Assembly (NCBI GenBank): GCA_937886715.1
Contig: CAKZZD010000019.1
Span: 1-64,000, forward strand
From: an uncultured Bacteroidales bacterium
Lineage (GTDB): Bacteria > Bacteroidota > Bacteroidia > Bacteroidales > P3
Direction of reading: 5' to 3'
Length of the DNA stretch: 64,000 nt
How positions within the stretch are numbered: position 1 is the first letter of the stretch; every line of letters begins with the position of its first letter. The notes under the pieces are model-generated. The model worked only from the letters and a program-made list of their open reading frames with translations. It searched no databases and had not been told where the DNA came from. Made by a program: the position numbers and the translations under genes. Shown here piece after piece: positions 17,423-26,700 of this stretch.

Positions 17423-18880
17423 ATGAAAAAGATAGATCGGCTCATCCTCAAATCCTTCATCGGCCCACTGGCGCTGACCTTCGTCCTCTCGGTCTTTGTG
17501 CTTCTGATGCAATTCGTCTGGAAGTACATCGACGACATGGTCGGCAAAGGCCTGGATTTCGGTGTCATAGCCGAACTGCTGCTCTACGCTTCAGCCACCT
17601 TTGTCCCGATGGCCCTACCCATCGCCGTGCTCTTTGCATCGATCATGACCATGGGCAACTTCGGTGAAAAATACGAGCTCATCGCCATGAAAGCCGGCGG
17701 CATATCCATCCGCCGCGCCATGCTTCCCCTGACGGTCGTCGTCCTGCTCCTCACGGGCGTGGCATTCTACTTTGCCAACAACGTCATGCCCACCGCCATG
17801 CTCCGCTACCGCATGACGCTCTACGACATCACCCGCAAGAAACCTGCCGTCAACATCCGCCCCGGCGAATACTACAAAGAAATCGACGGCTACGTCATCC
17901 ACGTCGGCAGCAAGCACTCCGACGGCCGCACGCTTCAGGACATCATCATCTACGACCACTCCAACGGCATCAACGAAACCAACGCCATCTTCGCCAAACG
18001 CGGCGTCATGCAGACCACCCCCGACAACCAATACCTGCTCTTCTTGCTTGAAGATGGCTACACCTACACCGAACCCACCAACGGCGAAAACTACACAAAG
18101 CGGCCCTTGACCACCATCAAATTCCACGAGCAGACCATCACCTTCGATATCTCCTCCTTCGCCTACAACAAAAGCGGCGAAGACCTCTTCAAGGGCAGCT
18201 ACCAAATGATGAACATCAACCAGCTGAACCAAAGCATCATACGCCTCGACTCCGGCCTGAACCAACACTACGCCGACAACCTGCGCGACATCAGCGGGTC
18301 ACTCATGGCATGGCACCACTACCTCAAAGCCGCACCGCCAAAAGCCTCCACCCAACCCACCGATGTCCACAAGATGATCAGCCGCATGGACCCCTCCGAC
18401 ATCAAAAAGGCATATCGCCATGCCAGCCACCTGGGCCGCTCCACCAGAGGAGCCTTCAAAACCCAATCCGAGATACTCCAGTCCGAACGCGAATACATCA
18501 ACCGCCACGAAATAGAAAAGCAGCGCAAATTCACCCTCTCCATCGCCTGCCTCCTGCTCTTCCTCATCGGGGCACCCTTCGGCTCCATCGTCCGCAAAGG
18601 CGGCCTCGGCCTGCCGCTGGTAGCATCCGTGGGCTTCTTCGTGCTCTACTACGTCATCGGCATGATCAGCGAAAAGGCAGTCCGCGAATCCGCACTCGGT
18701 CCGGAAGGCATGTGGATATCCTCACTCGTCATGCTTCCCATCGGGCTGCTGCTCACCATCCAGGCCACCACCGACGCCCCATTCTTCGACGCATCCGAAT
18801 GGAAGAAATTCTTCCAAAAAATCTTCCGCCCAAAAAAGAAATCGCCGCCATCCGCCCCGCCAAACACCCCGGTCCAATGA
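17423..18880 (+). CDS. LptF/LptG family permease
   Basis: A 485-residue inner-membrane protein with hydrophobic segments near the N-terminus (residues about 12-35, 55-80, 100-122) and three near the C-terminus (about 370-460) surrounding a soluble periplasmic domain, the layout of YjgP/YjgQ proteins. LptFG with the LptB ATPase extracts LPS from the inner membrane. Only one permease gene is present here; Bacteroidetes often keep the partners apart, and an lptE gene is found at 47.6-48.1 kb in this window. Its stop overlaps the dus start by 4 bases. Confidence 0.88.
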   Translation: MKKIDRLILKSFIGPLALTFVLSVFVLLMQFVWKYIDDMVGKGLDFGVIAELLLYASATFVPMALPIAVLFASIMTMGNFGEKYELIAMKAGGISIRRAMLPLTVVVLLLTGVAFYFANNVMPTAMLRYRMTLYDITRKKPAVNIRPGEYYKEIDGYVIHVGSKHSDGRTLQDIIIYDHSNGINETNAIFAKRGVMQTTPDNQYLLFLLEDGYTYTEPTNGENYTKRPLTTIKFHEQTITFDISSFAYNKSGEDLFKGSYQMMNINQLNQSIIRLDSGLNQHYADNLRDISGSLMAWHHYLKAAPPKASTQPTDVHKMISRMDPSDIKKAYRHASHLGRSTRGAFKTQSEILQSEREYINRHEIEKQRKFTLSIACLLLFLIGAPFGSIVRKGGLGLPLVASVGFFVLYYVIGMISEKAVRESALGPEGMWISSLVMLPIGLLLTIQATTDAPFFDASEWKKFFQKIFRPKKKSPPSAPPNTPVQ

Positions 18881-19848
18881 CGCTCCAACTCCCCAACAAC
18901 CGGCCCGTCATCGGACTCTCGCCCATGGACGACATCACCGACCTGCCCTTCCGCGAACTCTGCAAGCACTTCGGCGCCGACCTGCTTATCACCGAATTCA
19001 TCGCCTCCGAAGCCCTCAACCGCGATGCCGAGAAAAGCCTGCGCAAAATGCGCTTCACACCTTCCCAGCACCCCATCGGAATCCAGATCTTCGGCGCCGA
19101 CGAAACAGAACTGCTGCAATGCCTCGAAACCGTGGAACAGGCACAACCCGACTTCATCGATATCAATTGGGGATGCCCCGTCCGCAAAGTGGCCGGTCGC
19201 GGCGCCGGCAGCGGCATCTTGCAGGACATTCCAAAGATGATACGCCTCACCGATGCCATCGTCCGTCGTGCCAAACTCCCCGTCACCGTCAAAACGCGCC
19301 TTGGCTACAGCGCTGATTCCATGCCTATTGTAGAAGTTGCCGAACAACTTCAGGATGTCGGCATCGCAGCCCTCAGCATCCACGGCCGCACCAAGACACA
19401 AATGTACAGCGGCACTGCCGACTGGACACTCATCGGCCAGGTAAAAGCCAATCCGCGAATGCACATACCTATCTTCGGCAACGGCGACATCACCACCCCC
19501 CAACAAGCCCTCGACCACTACCGCCGCTATGGCGTCGACGGCATCCTCATCGGCCGGGCTGCCATCGGGAACCCTTGGATCTTTGAACAATGCCAGCGCG
19601 TGTTCAACGGCGACAGCGAAAGGGAAATCACCATTGAAGAACGCGTCAGCGTTTGCCGACGCCACCTTCACGACGCCATCAACTTCAAAGGCGAACACAC
19701 CTCAATATTCGAGATGCGCAAACACTACGGCAACTATTTCAAGGGCCTCCGAAACTTCAAGCCCTACCGCCTCCGCCTCGTCAGCGAGACCACGGCCGAA
19801 GGTGTCGACAACGTCCTCGACCAAATCGCCTCTTCCTACCAGCCATAA
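18877..19848 (+). CDS. dus: tRNA-dihydrouridine synthase
   Basis: A 323-residue FMN TIM-barrel enzyme starting MTLQLPNNRP; a longer open frame to 18310 overlaps the permease gene and is rejected. Motifs are LSPMDDITDLPFREL, DINWGCPVRKVAGRGAGSG (the Cys is the catalytic acid), VKTRLGYSAD, LSIHGRTKTQMYSG and PIFGNGDI. It reduces uridines in the tRNA D loop. The ATGA overlap with the permease points to translational coupling. Confidence 0.94.
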   Translation: MTLQLPNNRPVIGLSPMDDITDLPFRELCKHFGADLLITEFIASEALNRDAEKSLRKMRFTPSQHPIGIQIFGADETELLQCLETVEQAQPDFIDINWGCPVRKVAGRGAGSGILQDIPKMIRLTDAIVRRAKLPVTVKTRLGYSADSMPIVEVAEQLQDVGIAALSIHGRTKTQMYSGTADWTLIGQVKANPRMHIPIFGNGDITTPQQALDHYRRYGVDGILIGRAAIGNPWIFEQCQRVFNGDSEREITIEERVSVCRRHLHDAINFKGEHTSIFEMRKHYGNYFKGLRNFKPYRLRLVSETTAEGVDNVLDQIASSYQP

Positions 19849-19856
19849 CACCTCCC

Positions 19857-19955
19857 AACTCCCTGATTACTACCTACCAACGCCTTATCAACTCCTACCA
19901 TGGTAGGAGTTGGGTAGGAGATGATAAGGAGAAGGTATTGAGGGACAGCGGATTG
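19857..19955. repeat. Intergenic palindromic element, family A copy 3
   Basis: The core CAACTCCTACC-AT-GGTAGGAGTTG spans 19889-19912 with an outer pair CCTTATCA (19883-19890) / TGATAAGG (19922-19929) separated from the core on the right by an unpaired 9-base insert. The tail GGTATTGAGGGACAGCGG (19933-19950) matches copy 1, and the left flank (ctgattactacctaccaac) matches the right flank of copy 4 read in reverse, so both belong to a roughly 100-base oriented element. It lies between dus and smpB, 9 bases after the dus stop. Confidence 0.85.
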
Positions 19956-20081
19956 CAAGCGAATAAAAAACAGCCCGAAGTGAGACGGACGACAGCCGTG
20001 AGAGAGGTCTGACTCATCCGTGAAAATGCATATTTTCTGGCCGTGGCAATAAAATCCGCCCCAAAGCGTTAAAGAATCGAT

Positions 20082-20534
20082 ATGGAAGAGAAAAACATCA
20101 TAGAAATCAAGAATAAACGCGCCTCGTACGAATATTTCCTCATGGACGAGTACACGGCAGGCCTGGTGCTGATGGGAAGCGAGATCAAAAGCATCCGCGA
20201 AGGCAAGGCCAACCTCAACGATGCCTGGTGCACATTCGTCGGCAACGAACTTTTCGTGCGCGACATGCACATTTCGGAATACAAATTCGGGTCGTACTGG
20301 GGACACACCGCCAAGCGCGACAGGAAGCTGCTTCTGAACCACCGCGAACTGAAAAAGCTGCAAAACAAGATCAAAGAGCGCGGCTATACGATTGTTCCTG
20401 AGATGCTTTTCGTCAATCCGCAAGGAAGGGCAAAACTGACAATAGCCCTCGCCAAGGGCAAACACCACTACGACAAACGCGAATCCATCAAGGCAAAAGA
20501 TTCGCGTCGCGACATGGAACGGGAATTAGTGTAA
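20082..20534 (+). CDS. smpB: SsrA-binding protein SmpB
   Basis: A 150-residue OB-fold protein. Family motifs are [51 protein letters not shown] and [16 protein letters not shown] near the C-terminal tail. It binds tmRNA and delivers it to stalled ribosomes for trans-translation. The tmRNA gene (ssrA) was not found in the window. lysC begins 5 bases downstream. Confidence 0.97.
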   Translation: MEEKNIIEIKNKRASYEYFLMDEYTAGLVLMGSEIKSIREGKANLNDAWCTFVGNELFVRDMHISEYKFGSYWGHTAKRDRKLLLNHRELKKLQNKIKERGYTIVPEMLFVNPQGRAKLTIALAKGKHHYDKRESIKAKDSRRDMERELV

Positions 20535-20539
20535 CAGAT

Positions 20540-21811
20540 ATGAAGGTCTACAAATTCGGAGGTGCATCGGTCAACAGCGCCGACGCAGTGCGCAACATGG
20601 CTGATATCGTGCGAAAGCACATGGAATCAGAGCCTTTGGTAGTAGTGGTGTCGGCCATGGGCAAGACCACCAACCTGCTGGAGCGCCTGGTTCCCGGCGC
20701 AAGCGCAAAAGGAGAATCGGAAGCTTTGCGCGAACAGTTGGAAAAGTACCATCGCGACATTGCCAACAATCTGATTCCAAACAATGAAGCCGTACAGCAG
20801 GTCATCAGCCGATGGTTGGCCTCAATGGATCACACAATAGAGCGCCTGCAGGGCTCTGCCGACAGATACAACTACAATTACGACCAGGTGGTATGCCATG
20901 GAGAACTGCTCTCCACCAGCATCATCAGCCATTACCTCAACCATATGGGAATCAGAACCAAATGGGTAGATGCCAGAGAGATTGTGTCAACCGATAACCA
21001 CTTCCGCGAAGGGAAGGTGAATTGGGAGAAGACTCAATGCAATGTGGATGCGTTAGTTGCTGATTTCATGGATTTTGATGTCATTCTGACACAAGGATTC
21101 ATCGGAGGCACCGCCGACGGCAGCACCACCACCCTGGGCCGCGAAGGATCGGACTATTCGGCATCCATTCTGGCATATTGCCTCAACGCAGAGAACATCA
21201 CCATCTGGAAAGATGTGCCCGGCTTTCTGAATGCTGACCCCAAATATTTCAAGGATACCGTAAAAATACAGCAAATACCATACAATGAGGCAATTGAACT
21301 GGCATATTATGGAGCATCGGTGATTCATCCGAAAACGGTGAAGCCTATACAGAACAAGGGCATCACGCTGTTTATCAGATCGTTCATCACCTCCGACTGT
21401 GAAGGTTCGTCGATTGGTGACTACCGCACCATTCTGCCGGAAACGCCCCTCTATATTTTCAAGAACAACCAGATTCTGATTTCCATCTTTCCGAAAGACT
21501 TTTCGTTCATTGCCGAAGACAACCTTCAGATCATCTTCGGAATACTCAGCGAGCTGGGAATCAGGGTGAACATGATGCAGAATTCAGCGCTCAGCTTTTC
21601 GATATGCATCGACAACAATGCGCAGTTGACCAGCATGCTTGTAGACAGGCTACAGCGCTCATTCCATGTCCGTTACAATGAGAACCTGCAGTTGGTCACG
21701 ATCAGGTATTACAACCAGGCGGTGATTGACAGCATCGTGGCGGGCAGGCCCATATTGCTTGAGCAGCGCAGCCGCTCGACTGAGCAGCTTATCGTCCCAA
21801 CGAAAGGATAG
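20540..21811 (+). CDS. lysC: Aspartate kinase
   Basis: A 423-residue monofunctional aspartokinase. The amino-acid kinase domain begins with MKVYKFGGASV and contains VVVVSAMGKTTNLLERL, TQGFIGGTADGSTTTLGREG (20 residues) and GSDYSASILAY; the C-terminal part (from about residue 300) has ACT-like regulatory segments such as GILSELGIRVNMMQNS. It starts lysine, threonine and methionine synthesis; dapB is 2.4 kb downstream. Feedback control by an end product is likely given the ACT region. Its last 23 bases overlap the convergent aroB 3' end. Confidence 0.93.
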   Translation: MKVYKFGGASVNSADAVRNMADIVRKHMESEPLVVVVSAMGKTTNLLERLVPGASAKGESEALREQLEKYHRDIANNLIPNNEAVQQVISRWLASMDHTIERLQGSADRYNYNYDQVVCHGELLSTSIISHYLNHMGIRTKWVDAREIVSTDNHFREGKVNWEKTQCNVDALVADFMDFDVILTQGFIGGTADGSTTTLGREGSDYSASILAYCLNAENITIWKDVPGFLNADPKYFKDTVKIQQIPYNEAIELAYYGASVIHPKTVKPIQNKGITLFIRSFITSDCEGSSIGDYRTILPETPLYIFKNNQILISIFPKDFSFIAEDNLQIIFGILSELGIRVNMMQNSALSFSICIDNNAQLTSMLVDRLQRSFHVRYNENLQLVTIRYYNQAVIDSIVAGRPILLEQRSRSTEQLIVPTKG

Positions 21812-22826
21812 CATCGACGATTTCCTCGTCGGGCACCTCCACACCGATCATCGCAGCACCCACTTGCCGAAGCAGCACGCAACGTGCACGGCCGGACTCC
21901 GATTTCTTGTCCTGATGTATGAGGTACAACAGATTGGGGACATCTTTCAACGTATAGGCCGGGAGCTTCAGATGCGATGTGGCCCACGCCTTGTAGGACT
22001 GATAGATTTCAACGTCCAGTCCAATCTTTTTTGTGGACAGATACATGGCCATCAACATGCCCACCCCGACAGCCTCGCCATGCGAAAGGTGCGAATAGGC
22101 CTCAACGGCATGCCCAAAGGTATGGCCGAAATTGAGTATTTGCCTGATTCCATGGTCGTTGAAATCCTCTTTAACGATCCGATTCTTCAATTTGGCAACG
22201 GCTACGATCTGCTGTTTTGTGATATCGGCCGACTGCAGCAGCTGGCGATATAGCGCTGGGTCGGCAACAGCGGCAGTTTTGATCATCTCCACCTTGCCAG
22301 ACAGCAATTCACTCTGGGGCAAAGTGGCCAGGAATGTGGTGTCAATGCAAACAGCCTCAGGCATATAAAAATGGCCGATCATATTCTTCACGTCGCCGAA
22401 GTTCACAGCTGTTTTTCCTCCGATAGAGGCGTCGACCATTGCCAGCAAAGTGGTGGGAATATTGATATGCCGGATACCGCGTTTGAAACCGGCAGCAACA
22501 AAGCCGCCAAGGTCACACACACAGCCACCTCCAAGATTGACAATCACAGTGTTGCGGTCGGAAACACGTTCCATCAGTGTCTGCCATATCTGGGAAGCCA
22601 CTTCAAGGCTCTTGCACTCCTCACCTACAGGCACCTCGACAAACTCGGCCTCCTGAAAAGGCTCGACCTGCGAGACGAGCGCCGGCAGGCAAAATTGGAA
22701 AGTATTCTCGTCGACCAGTATCACATAGCCGGCATCCTGCCAAGCCTCTTTCTGCAGTTCGCGACCGAGCGACCGCAAACCGCCAGTGATGATTTTCCCG
22801 CGTTGCTTCATGATAACATAACGCAT
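21789..22826 (-). CDS. aroB: 3-dehydroquinate synthase
   Basis: A 345-residue enzyme starting MRYVIMKQRG; an open upstream extension to 22907 has no homology-like sequence and runs into the kbl promoter. Motifs are VNLGGGCVCDLGGFVA, RGIRHINIPTTLLAMVDAS, GKTAVNFGDVKNMIG and NFGHTFGHAVEAYSHLSHGE, which include the zinc ligands Glu, His and His. It is the second shikimate step. The 3' end overlaps lysC by 23 bases in convergent orientation. Confidence 0.95.
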   Translation of the reverse strand: MRYVIMKQRGKIITGGLRSLGRELQKEAWQDAGYVILVDENTFQFCLPALVSQVEPFQEAEFVEVPVGEECKSLEVASQIWQTLMERVSDRNTVIVNLGGGCVCDLGGFVAAGFKRGIRHINIPTTLLAMVDASIGGKTAVNFGDVKNMIGHFYMPEAVCIDTTFLATLPQSELLSGKVEMIKTAAVADPALYRQLLQSADITKQQIVAVAKLKNRIVKEDFNDHGIRQILNFGHTFGHAVEAYSHLSHGEAVGVGMLMAMYLSTKKIGLDVEIYQSYKAWATSHLKLPAYTLKDVPNLLYLIHQDKKSESGRARCVLLRQVGAAMIGVEVPDEEIVDAILSLGR

Positions 22827-22863
22827 TGTTGACGAGTTTATTGAATCGGCAGATGAAAAAGTT

Positions 22864-22894
22864 CTTGGTGATAATGTTTTTTTTTGTACTTTTG
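22864..22894 (+). promoter_or_regulatory. Promoter for kbl
   Basis: CTTG at 22864-22867 and TACTTTTG at 22887-22894, spacer 19 bases, 56 bases upstream of the kbl ATG. Confidence 0.55.
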
Positions 22895-22950
22895 TAACTC
22901 TGAACATAGTCCAGAAAGATCACAATAATAATCAATAAAAATCTGTAATT

Positions 22951-24132
22951 ATGTACACTAAGTTTCAACAGCACCTTCAGAAAGAGCTGGCCGACATAGA
23001 GGCAGCCGGACTCTACAAACACGAACGCATCATTGAAAGCCCGCAGGGTGCCGAGATTATGGTAAAAGGCAAAAAATGCCTCAACTTCTGTGCAAACAAC
23101 TATCTTGGACTGGCCGACAACCCCGAGCTGATTGCTGCCGCCAAGAAGGGTATGGACGCCCGTGGTTACGGTATGGCTTCGGTCCGTTTCATCTGCGGCT
23201 GTCAGGATCTGCACAAACAGCTTGAGCAGAAAATCTCCGAGTTCTTCGGCACCGAAGACACGATTCTCTATGCTGCCTGCTTTGATGCCAACGGTGGTGT
23301 TTTCGAGCCCCTGCTGACCGACGAGGATGCCATCATCAGCGATGCCCTCAATCATGCCTCGATCATCGACGGTGTCCGTCTGTGCAAAGCCCAACGTTAT
23401 CGCTATGCCAACGCTGACATGGCCGACTTGGAGGAGCAGCTCAAAGCCGCCCAGAAGAACCGTTTCCGCATCATCGTCACCGACGGTGTGTTTTCGATGG
23501 ACGGCAATGTCTGCCCGCTTGACAAGATTTATGAGCTGGCCAACAAGTACGATGCCATGGTGATGGTCGACGAGAGCCACAGCGCCGGCGTAGTCGGCAA
23601 GACTGGCCGCGGAGTGACCGAGCGCTACAACCTGCGCGGCAAAATCGAGATCCTGACAGGCACGCTTGGCAAGGCTTTCGGTGGCGCCATGGGCGGTTTC
23701 ACTACCGGCAAGAAGGAAATTATCGACATGCTGCGTCAGCGCAGCCGTCCCTACCTCTTCTCCAACTCGATGGCCCCCGGCCTCGTGGCCGCCGGCATCC
23801 GCATGTTCGAGCTCATGAGCGAGACCAACGCCCTGCAGGACAAACTGCACGAGAACACCGACTACTTCCTGCGCCGCATGAAGGAGGAAGGTTTCGACTG
23901 CAAGCCCTCGGAGAGCGCCATCTGCGCCGTGATGATCTACGACGCCGCCAAGAGCCAGCAGTACGCCGCCAAGATGCAGGAAGAGGGTATCTTCGTCACC
24001 GGATTCTATTATCCCGTGGTGCCGAAGGGACAGGCTCGTATCCGCGTTCAGATCAGCGCTGCCCACGAGCATGAGCACCTCGACAAGTGCATCGAGGCCT
24101 TCAAGAAAGTCCGTAAAGAAATCGAAGGCTAA
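22951..24132 (+). CDS. kbl: Glycine C-acetyltransferase (2-amino-3-ketobutyrate CoA ligase)
   Basis: A 393-residue PLP enzyme of the alpha-oxoamine synthase family. The PLP lysine is K241 in TGTLGKAFGGAMGG, with D207 and H210 in MVDESHSAG, and N-terminal NFCANNYLGLADNPEL. The substrate-binding features and length fit Kbl, which with threonine dehydrogenase converts threonine to glycine and acetyl-CoA; no tdh gene is in the window. A second family member, the serine palmitoyltransferase at 61752-62942, differs clearly in the lysine motif (GTFSKSLASVGG). The gene is followed by a strong terminator. Confidence 0.93.
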   Translation: MYTKFQQHLQKELADIEAAGLYKHERIIESPQGAEIMVKGKKCLNFCANNYLGLADNPELIAAAKKGMDARGYGMASVRFICGCQDLHKQLEQKISEFFGTEDTILYAACFDANGGVFEPLLTDEDAIISDALNHASIIDGVRLCKAQRYRYANADMADLEEQLKAAQKNRFRIIVTDGVFSMDGNVCPLDKIYELANKYDAMVMVDESHSAGVVGKTGRGVTERYNLRGKIEILTGTLGKAFGGAMGGFTTGKKEIIDMLRQRSRPYLFSNSMAPGLVAAGIRMFELMSETNALQDKLHENTDYFLRRMKEEGFDCKPSESAICAVMIYDAAKSQQYAAKMQEEGIFVTGFYYPVVPKGQARIRVQISAAHEHEHLDKCIEAFKKVRKEIEG

Positions 24133-24174
24133 AACTGCCACCAAGAACAGGGACGTTACGTCCGCAAACAATTG

Positions 24175-24214
24175 ACGCGGCGGCGACGCGATGCGTCGCC
24201 GCCGCGTTTCTTTC
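24175..24214 (+). terminator. Intrinsic terminator after kbl
   Basis: Perfect 15-base GC-rich arms (24175-24189 and 24193-24207) with a GAT loop are followed by TTCTTTCC. It lies 22 bases before the dapB ATG, so dapB probably needs its own promoter or read-through. Confidence 0.85.
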
Positions 24215-24228
24215 CAACTCAAAGCCTT

Positions 24229-24906
24229 ATGAAAATAGCACTTATTGGCTATGGAAAAATGGGTCATGCCATTGAGTCTATGGCCGTTCTGCAAGGACAC
24301 ACTATCGTCTGCACCATCGACAATGATGCTGACTGGGACCGGTCGTCCGACGCGGTGCGCCAAGCTGATGTGGCCATAGAATTCACCACTCCCACCACCG
24401 CCGTGGGCAACATCCGCCGTTGCTTTGACATCGGAATACCCGTGGTTTGCGGCACAACGGGATGGACAGCCCAATTGCCTGAACTGACCGAAGAGTGCAT
24501 ACACCGCAACCTGGCTCTTTTTGTGGCCTCAAACTTCAGTATCGGCATGAATATCATGTTCATGCTTAATGAATATCTGGCTCATATCATGGCCGCACAC
24601 CCTGATTATTCGGTGGGCATCACCGAGACCCATCACATTCACAAACTCGATGCTCCCAGCGGAACAGCCATCACCCTGCGCGACCAAATTGCGCAAGAAA
24701 TCAGTGGAGAAATCAACATCACTTCGATTCGCGAAGGAGAGGTGCCTGGCATCCATACCGTGACTTACGAAAGTCATAACGACACAATCACCCTTACCCA
24801 CAGCGCCCACAACCGCAACGGACTGGCACAAGGAGCCTTGGCTGCTGCCGAATACCTTGTAGGACGCAAAGGATTTTTCACCATGCGCGACCTACTGCAA
24901 CAATGA
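24229..24906 (+). CDS. dapB: 4-hydroxy-tetrahydrodipicolinate reductase
   Basis: A 225-residue enzyme starting MKIALIGYGKMGHAIE; the start at 24172 would lie in the terminator. The NAD(P) loop IALIGYGKMG, CGTTGW, and the catalytic motif ETHHIHKLDAPSGTA are present, and the C-terminus has HSAHNRNGLAQGALAAA. It is somewhat shorter than enterobacterial DapB, a usual state in this phylum. It serves lysine and diaminopimelate synthesis. Its stop overlaps the start of the ABC permease gene by 4 bases, an association that seems accidental in function. Confidence 0.94.
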   Translation: MKIALIGYGKMGHAIESMAVLQGHTIVCTIDNDADWDRSSDAVRQADVAIEFTTPTTAVGNIRRCFDIGIPVVCGTTGWTAQLPELTEECIHRNLALFVASNFSIGMNIMFMLNEYLAHIMAAHPDYSVGITETHHIHKLDAPSGTAITLRDQIAQEISGEINITSIREGEVPGIHTVTYESHNDTITLTHSAHNRNGLAQGALAAAEYLVGRKGFFTMRDLLQQ

Positions 24907-25874
24907 CCCCTCATTCGCAAAAGGCCAACCCCTGGGTGATTCTGCTGCTGAGCATCCTCTTGCTGGTCATCATGGCTGGCAGCTGCATGCTGGGTGCCAT
25001 TGATTTCAGTATCAGCGAGATTTTTCATTCGCCTATATTCTGGCAGCTACGCCTTCCACGAGTGCTGATGGGTGCCATGGTGGGAGCCTGTCTGGCCGTC
25101 AGCGGTGCCGCCTACCAGTCCATTTTCCGCAATCCGCTGACCGACCCCTATGTTCTGGGGGTCTCGTCGGGAGCATCACTTGGAGCCGCAATAGCCATTC
25201 TGCTTGGTCTTGAGGCCTTACTTTGGGGCGTGGGGGCTTTTGCATTGGCCACAGCCCTGCTGACAGTTGTGCTCATCTACCGTATCGCCTCCATCGGCAA
25301 CCGCATGCATACCACCACCTTGCTTCTCACCGGTGTCTGCCTGACGCTGCTTATCTCTGCCGTCATCTCTTTCCTGATGGTACTCAATCAGGAAAAGATG
25401 GACAGCATCATCTTTTGGACAATGGGCAGCTTCGGAAGCGCGTCATGGTTTGACGTGGGGCTGATGGCCCCCGTGGCTGCGGTGAGTATGGCCGTGGTGA
25501 TATACTATTGTCGCGACCTCAATCTTCTGCTGGCTGGCAGCGAAGCCGCCAAAAGCATGGGAGTCGAGGTGGAAAAGGTGAAACGTATCTTGCTGTTGTT
25601 CACCACGCTTATGGTGGCATTTGCCGTCAGTAGCTGCGGCGTGATAGGCTTCGTTGGCCTGATTGTGCCCCACGCGGTGCGTCTGGTAGCCGGACCTGAC
25701 AACCGGCGAGTAGTACCCTATTCGATGTTGTGCGGAGCCATTTTTGTGCTGATATGCGACACGCTGGCCCGTATCGTCGTCCGTCCCAGCGAACTGCCCA
25801 TCGGCAGCCTGACATCGATGGTTGGTGCACCATTGTTCATTTACCTATTGTATAAAAACAAGAAACAATACTGA
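24903..25874 (+). CDS. FecCD/BtuC-family ABC transporter permease
   Basis: A 323-residue inner-membrane permease with about nine hydrophobic segments. Motifs of the iron-siderophore/heme/cobalamin type II importers are LRLPRVLMGAMVGACLAVSG, YQSIFRNPLTDPYVLGVSSGASLGA (cited as NPLTDPYVLGVSSGASLGA) and CGVIGFVGLIVPHAVRL. It forms a channel with the ATPase encoded next, whose start overlaps its stop codon. The periplasmic binding protein and outer-membrane receptor are not adjacent, so the cargo (siderophore, heme or B12) cannot be told. Confidence 0.92.
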   Translation: MTPHSQKANPWVILLLSILLLVIMAGSCMLGAIDFSISEIFHSPIFWQLRLPRVLMGAMVGACLAVSGAAYQSIFRNPLTDPYVLGVSSGASLGAAIAILLGLEALLWGVGAFALATALLTVVLIYRIASIGNRMHTTTLLLTGVCLTLLISAVISFLMVLNQEKMDSIIFWTMGSFGSASWFDVGLMAPVAAVSMAVVIYYCRDLNLLLAGSEAAKSMGVEVEKVKRILLLFTTLMVAFAVSSCGVIGFVGLIVPHAVRLVAGPDNRRVVPYSMLCGAIFVLICDTLARIVVRPSELPIGSLTSMVGAPLFIYLLYKNKKQY

Positions 25875-26620
25875 TGGCCATACAATTGCAGAATCTCGGT
25901 GTGGCCTTTGGCCAACGAACAATCCTCGAAGGACTGGACCTGACATTCGACGAAGGACGCATCACCGCTGTCATGGGCCCCAACGGATGTGGCAAAACCA
26001 CCCTGCTTCGCTGCATCGGCGGCCTTATCCTCCCTCAAAATGGGCAAGTGATCATCGACGGCAAACCTGTCGGCGACTATTCAGCTCGTGAGTTGGCACG
26101 CAAGGTGGCATTTGTTCGCCAACATCCGCAAACCGATTTCGAATTTTCAGCTTTCGAAACTGTCCTCATGGGGCGCAACCCATATCAACACCGCCTCCAG
26201 AACGAGTCTCAGGCCGATTGGGACATTGTCGAAGAAGCGATGCGGCAAACTGGCACATGGCATCTTCGTCTGGCCAAACCCCACCAGATGAGCGGCGGCG
26301 AACTGCAACGGGTGATGATTGCCCGAGCCCTTGCCCAGCAGACGCCAATTCTGCTGATGGACGAACCTGTATCGAATCTCGACATCGCCCACCAGATAGG
26401 AATCATGCACTTGCTGCATTCGGCCACATCCAAAACCACCCTGATTGTCATACACGACCTCAACTTGGCACGAGCACTCTGCGACAACCTGTTGCTTCTC
26501 CACGAGGGCAAGGCTCTCTACCATGGTCCCATCGCCGACGGCTTGACCCCCGACAACATCAAGCGCGTCTACGGTGTCCACGCTACCATCGCCGACGGAC
26601 ACATTGTCTTTGATTACTAA
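25874..26620 (+). CDS. ABC transporter ATP-binding protein (FecE/HmuV type)
   Basis: A 248-residue ATPase with Walker A GPNGCGKTT (near residue 35), Q-loop VRQHPQTDFEF, signature MSGGELQRVMIARAL, Walker B ILLMDEP and switch histidine VIHDLNLA. It energises the permease encoded immediately upstream. The start codon ATG overlaps the permease stop (TGATGG), so expression is coupled. It is followed by a strong palindromic terminator shared with the convergent dipeptidase gene. Confidence 0.93.
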   Translation: MAIQLQNLGVAFGQRTILEGLDLTFDEGRITAVMGPNGCGKTTLLRCIGGLILPQNGQVIIDGKPVGDYSARELARKVAFVRQHPQTDFEFSAFETVLMGRNPYQHRLQNESQADWDIVEEAMRQTGTWHLRLAKPHQMSGGELQRVMIARALAQQTPILLMDEPVSNLDIAHQIGIMHLLHSATSKTTLIVIHDLNLARALCDNLLLLHEGKALYHGPIADGLTPDNIKRVYGVHATIADGHIVFDY

Positions 26621-26638
26621 TCCGTTTTCAGAAACAGA

Positions 26639-26682
26639 AATAGGATCGGGCCACGAGGCATGCCTCGTGGCCCGATCCTATT
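26639..26682. terminator. Perfect palindromic bidirectional terminator
   Basis: A 44-base perfect palindrome with 22-base arms centred on GCATGC sits between the stops of the convergent ABC transporter and dipeptidase genes (18 bases from each). The stem is GC-rich. TT on each flank is the only U tract, so it may act by structure in both directions. Confidence 0.8.
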
Positions 26683-26700
26683 GGCAATCAGATGCGATGG

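Noticed and set aside
22621..24504. 627-residue reverse-strand open frame spanning kbl
   Set aside because: Shadow of kbl and aroB; it runs through promoters, a terminator and dapB start and has no family motif.
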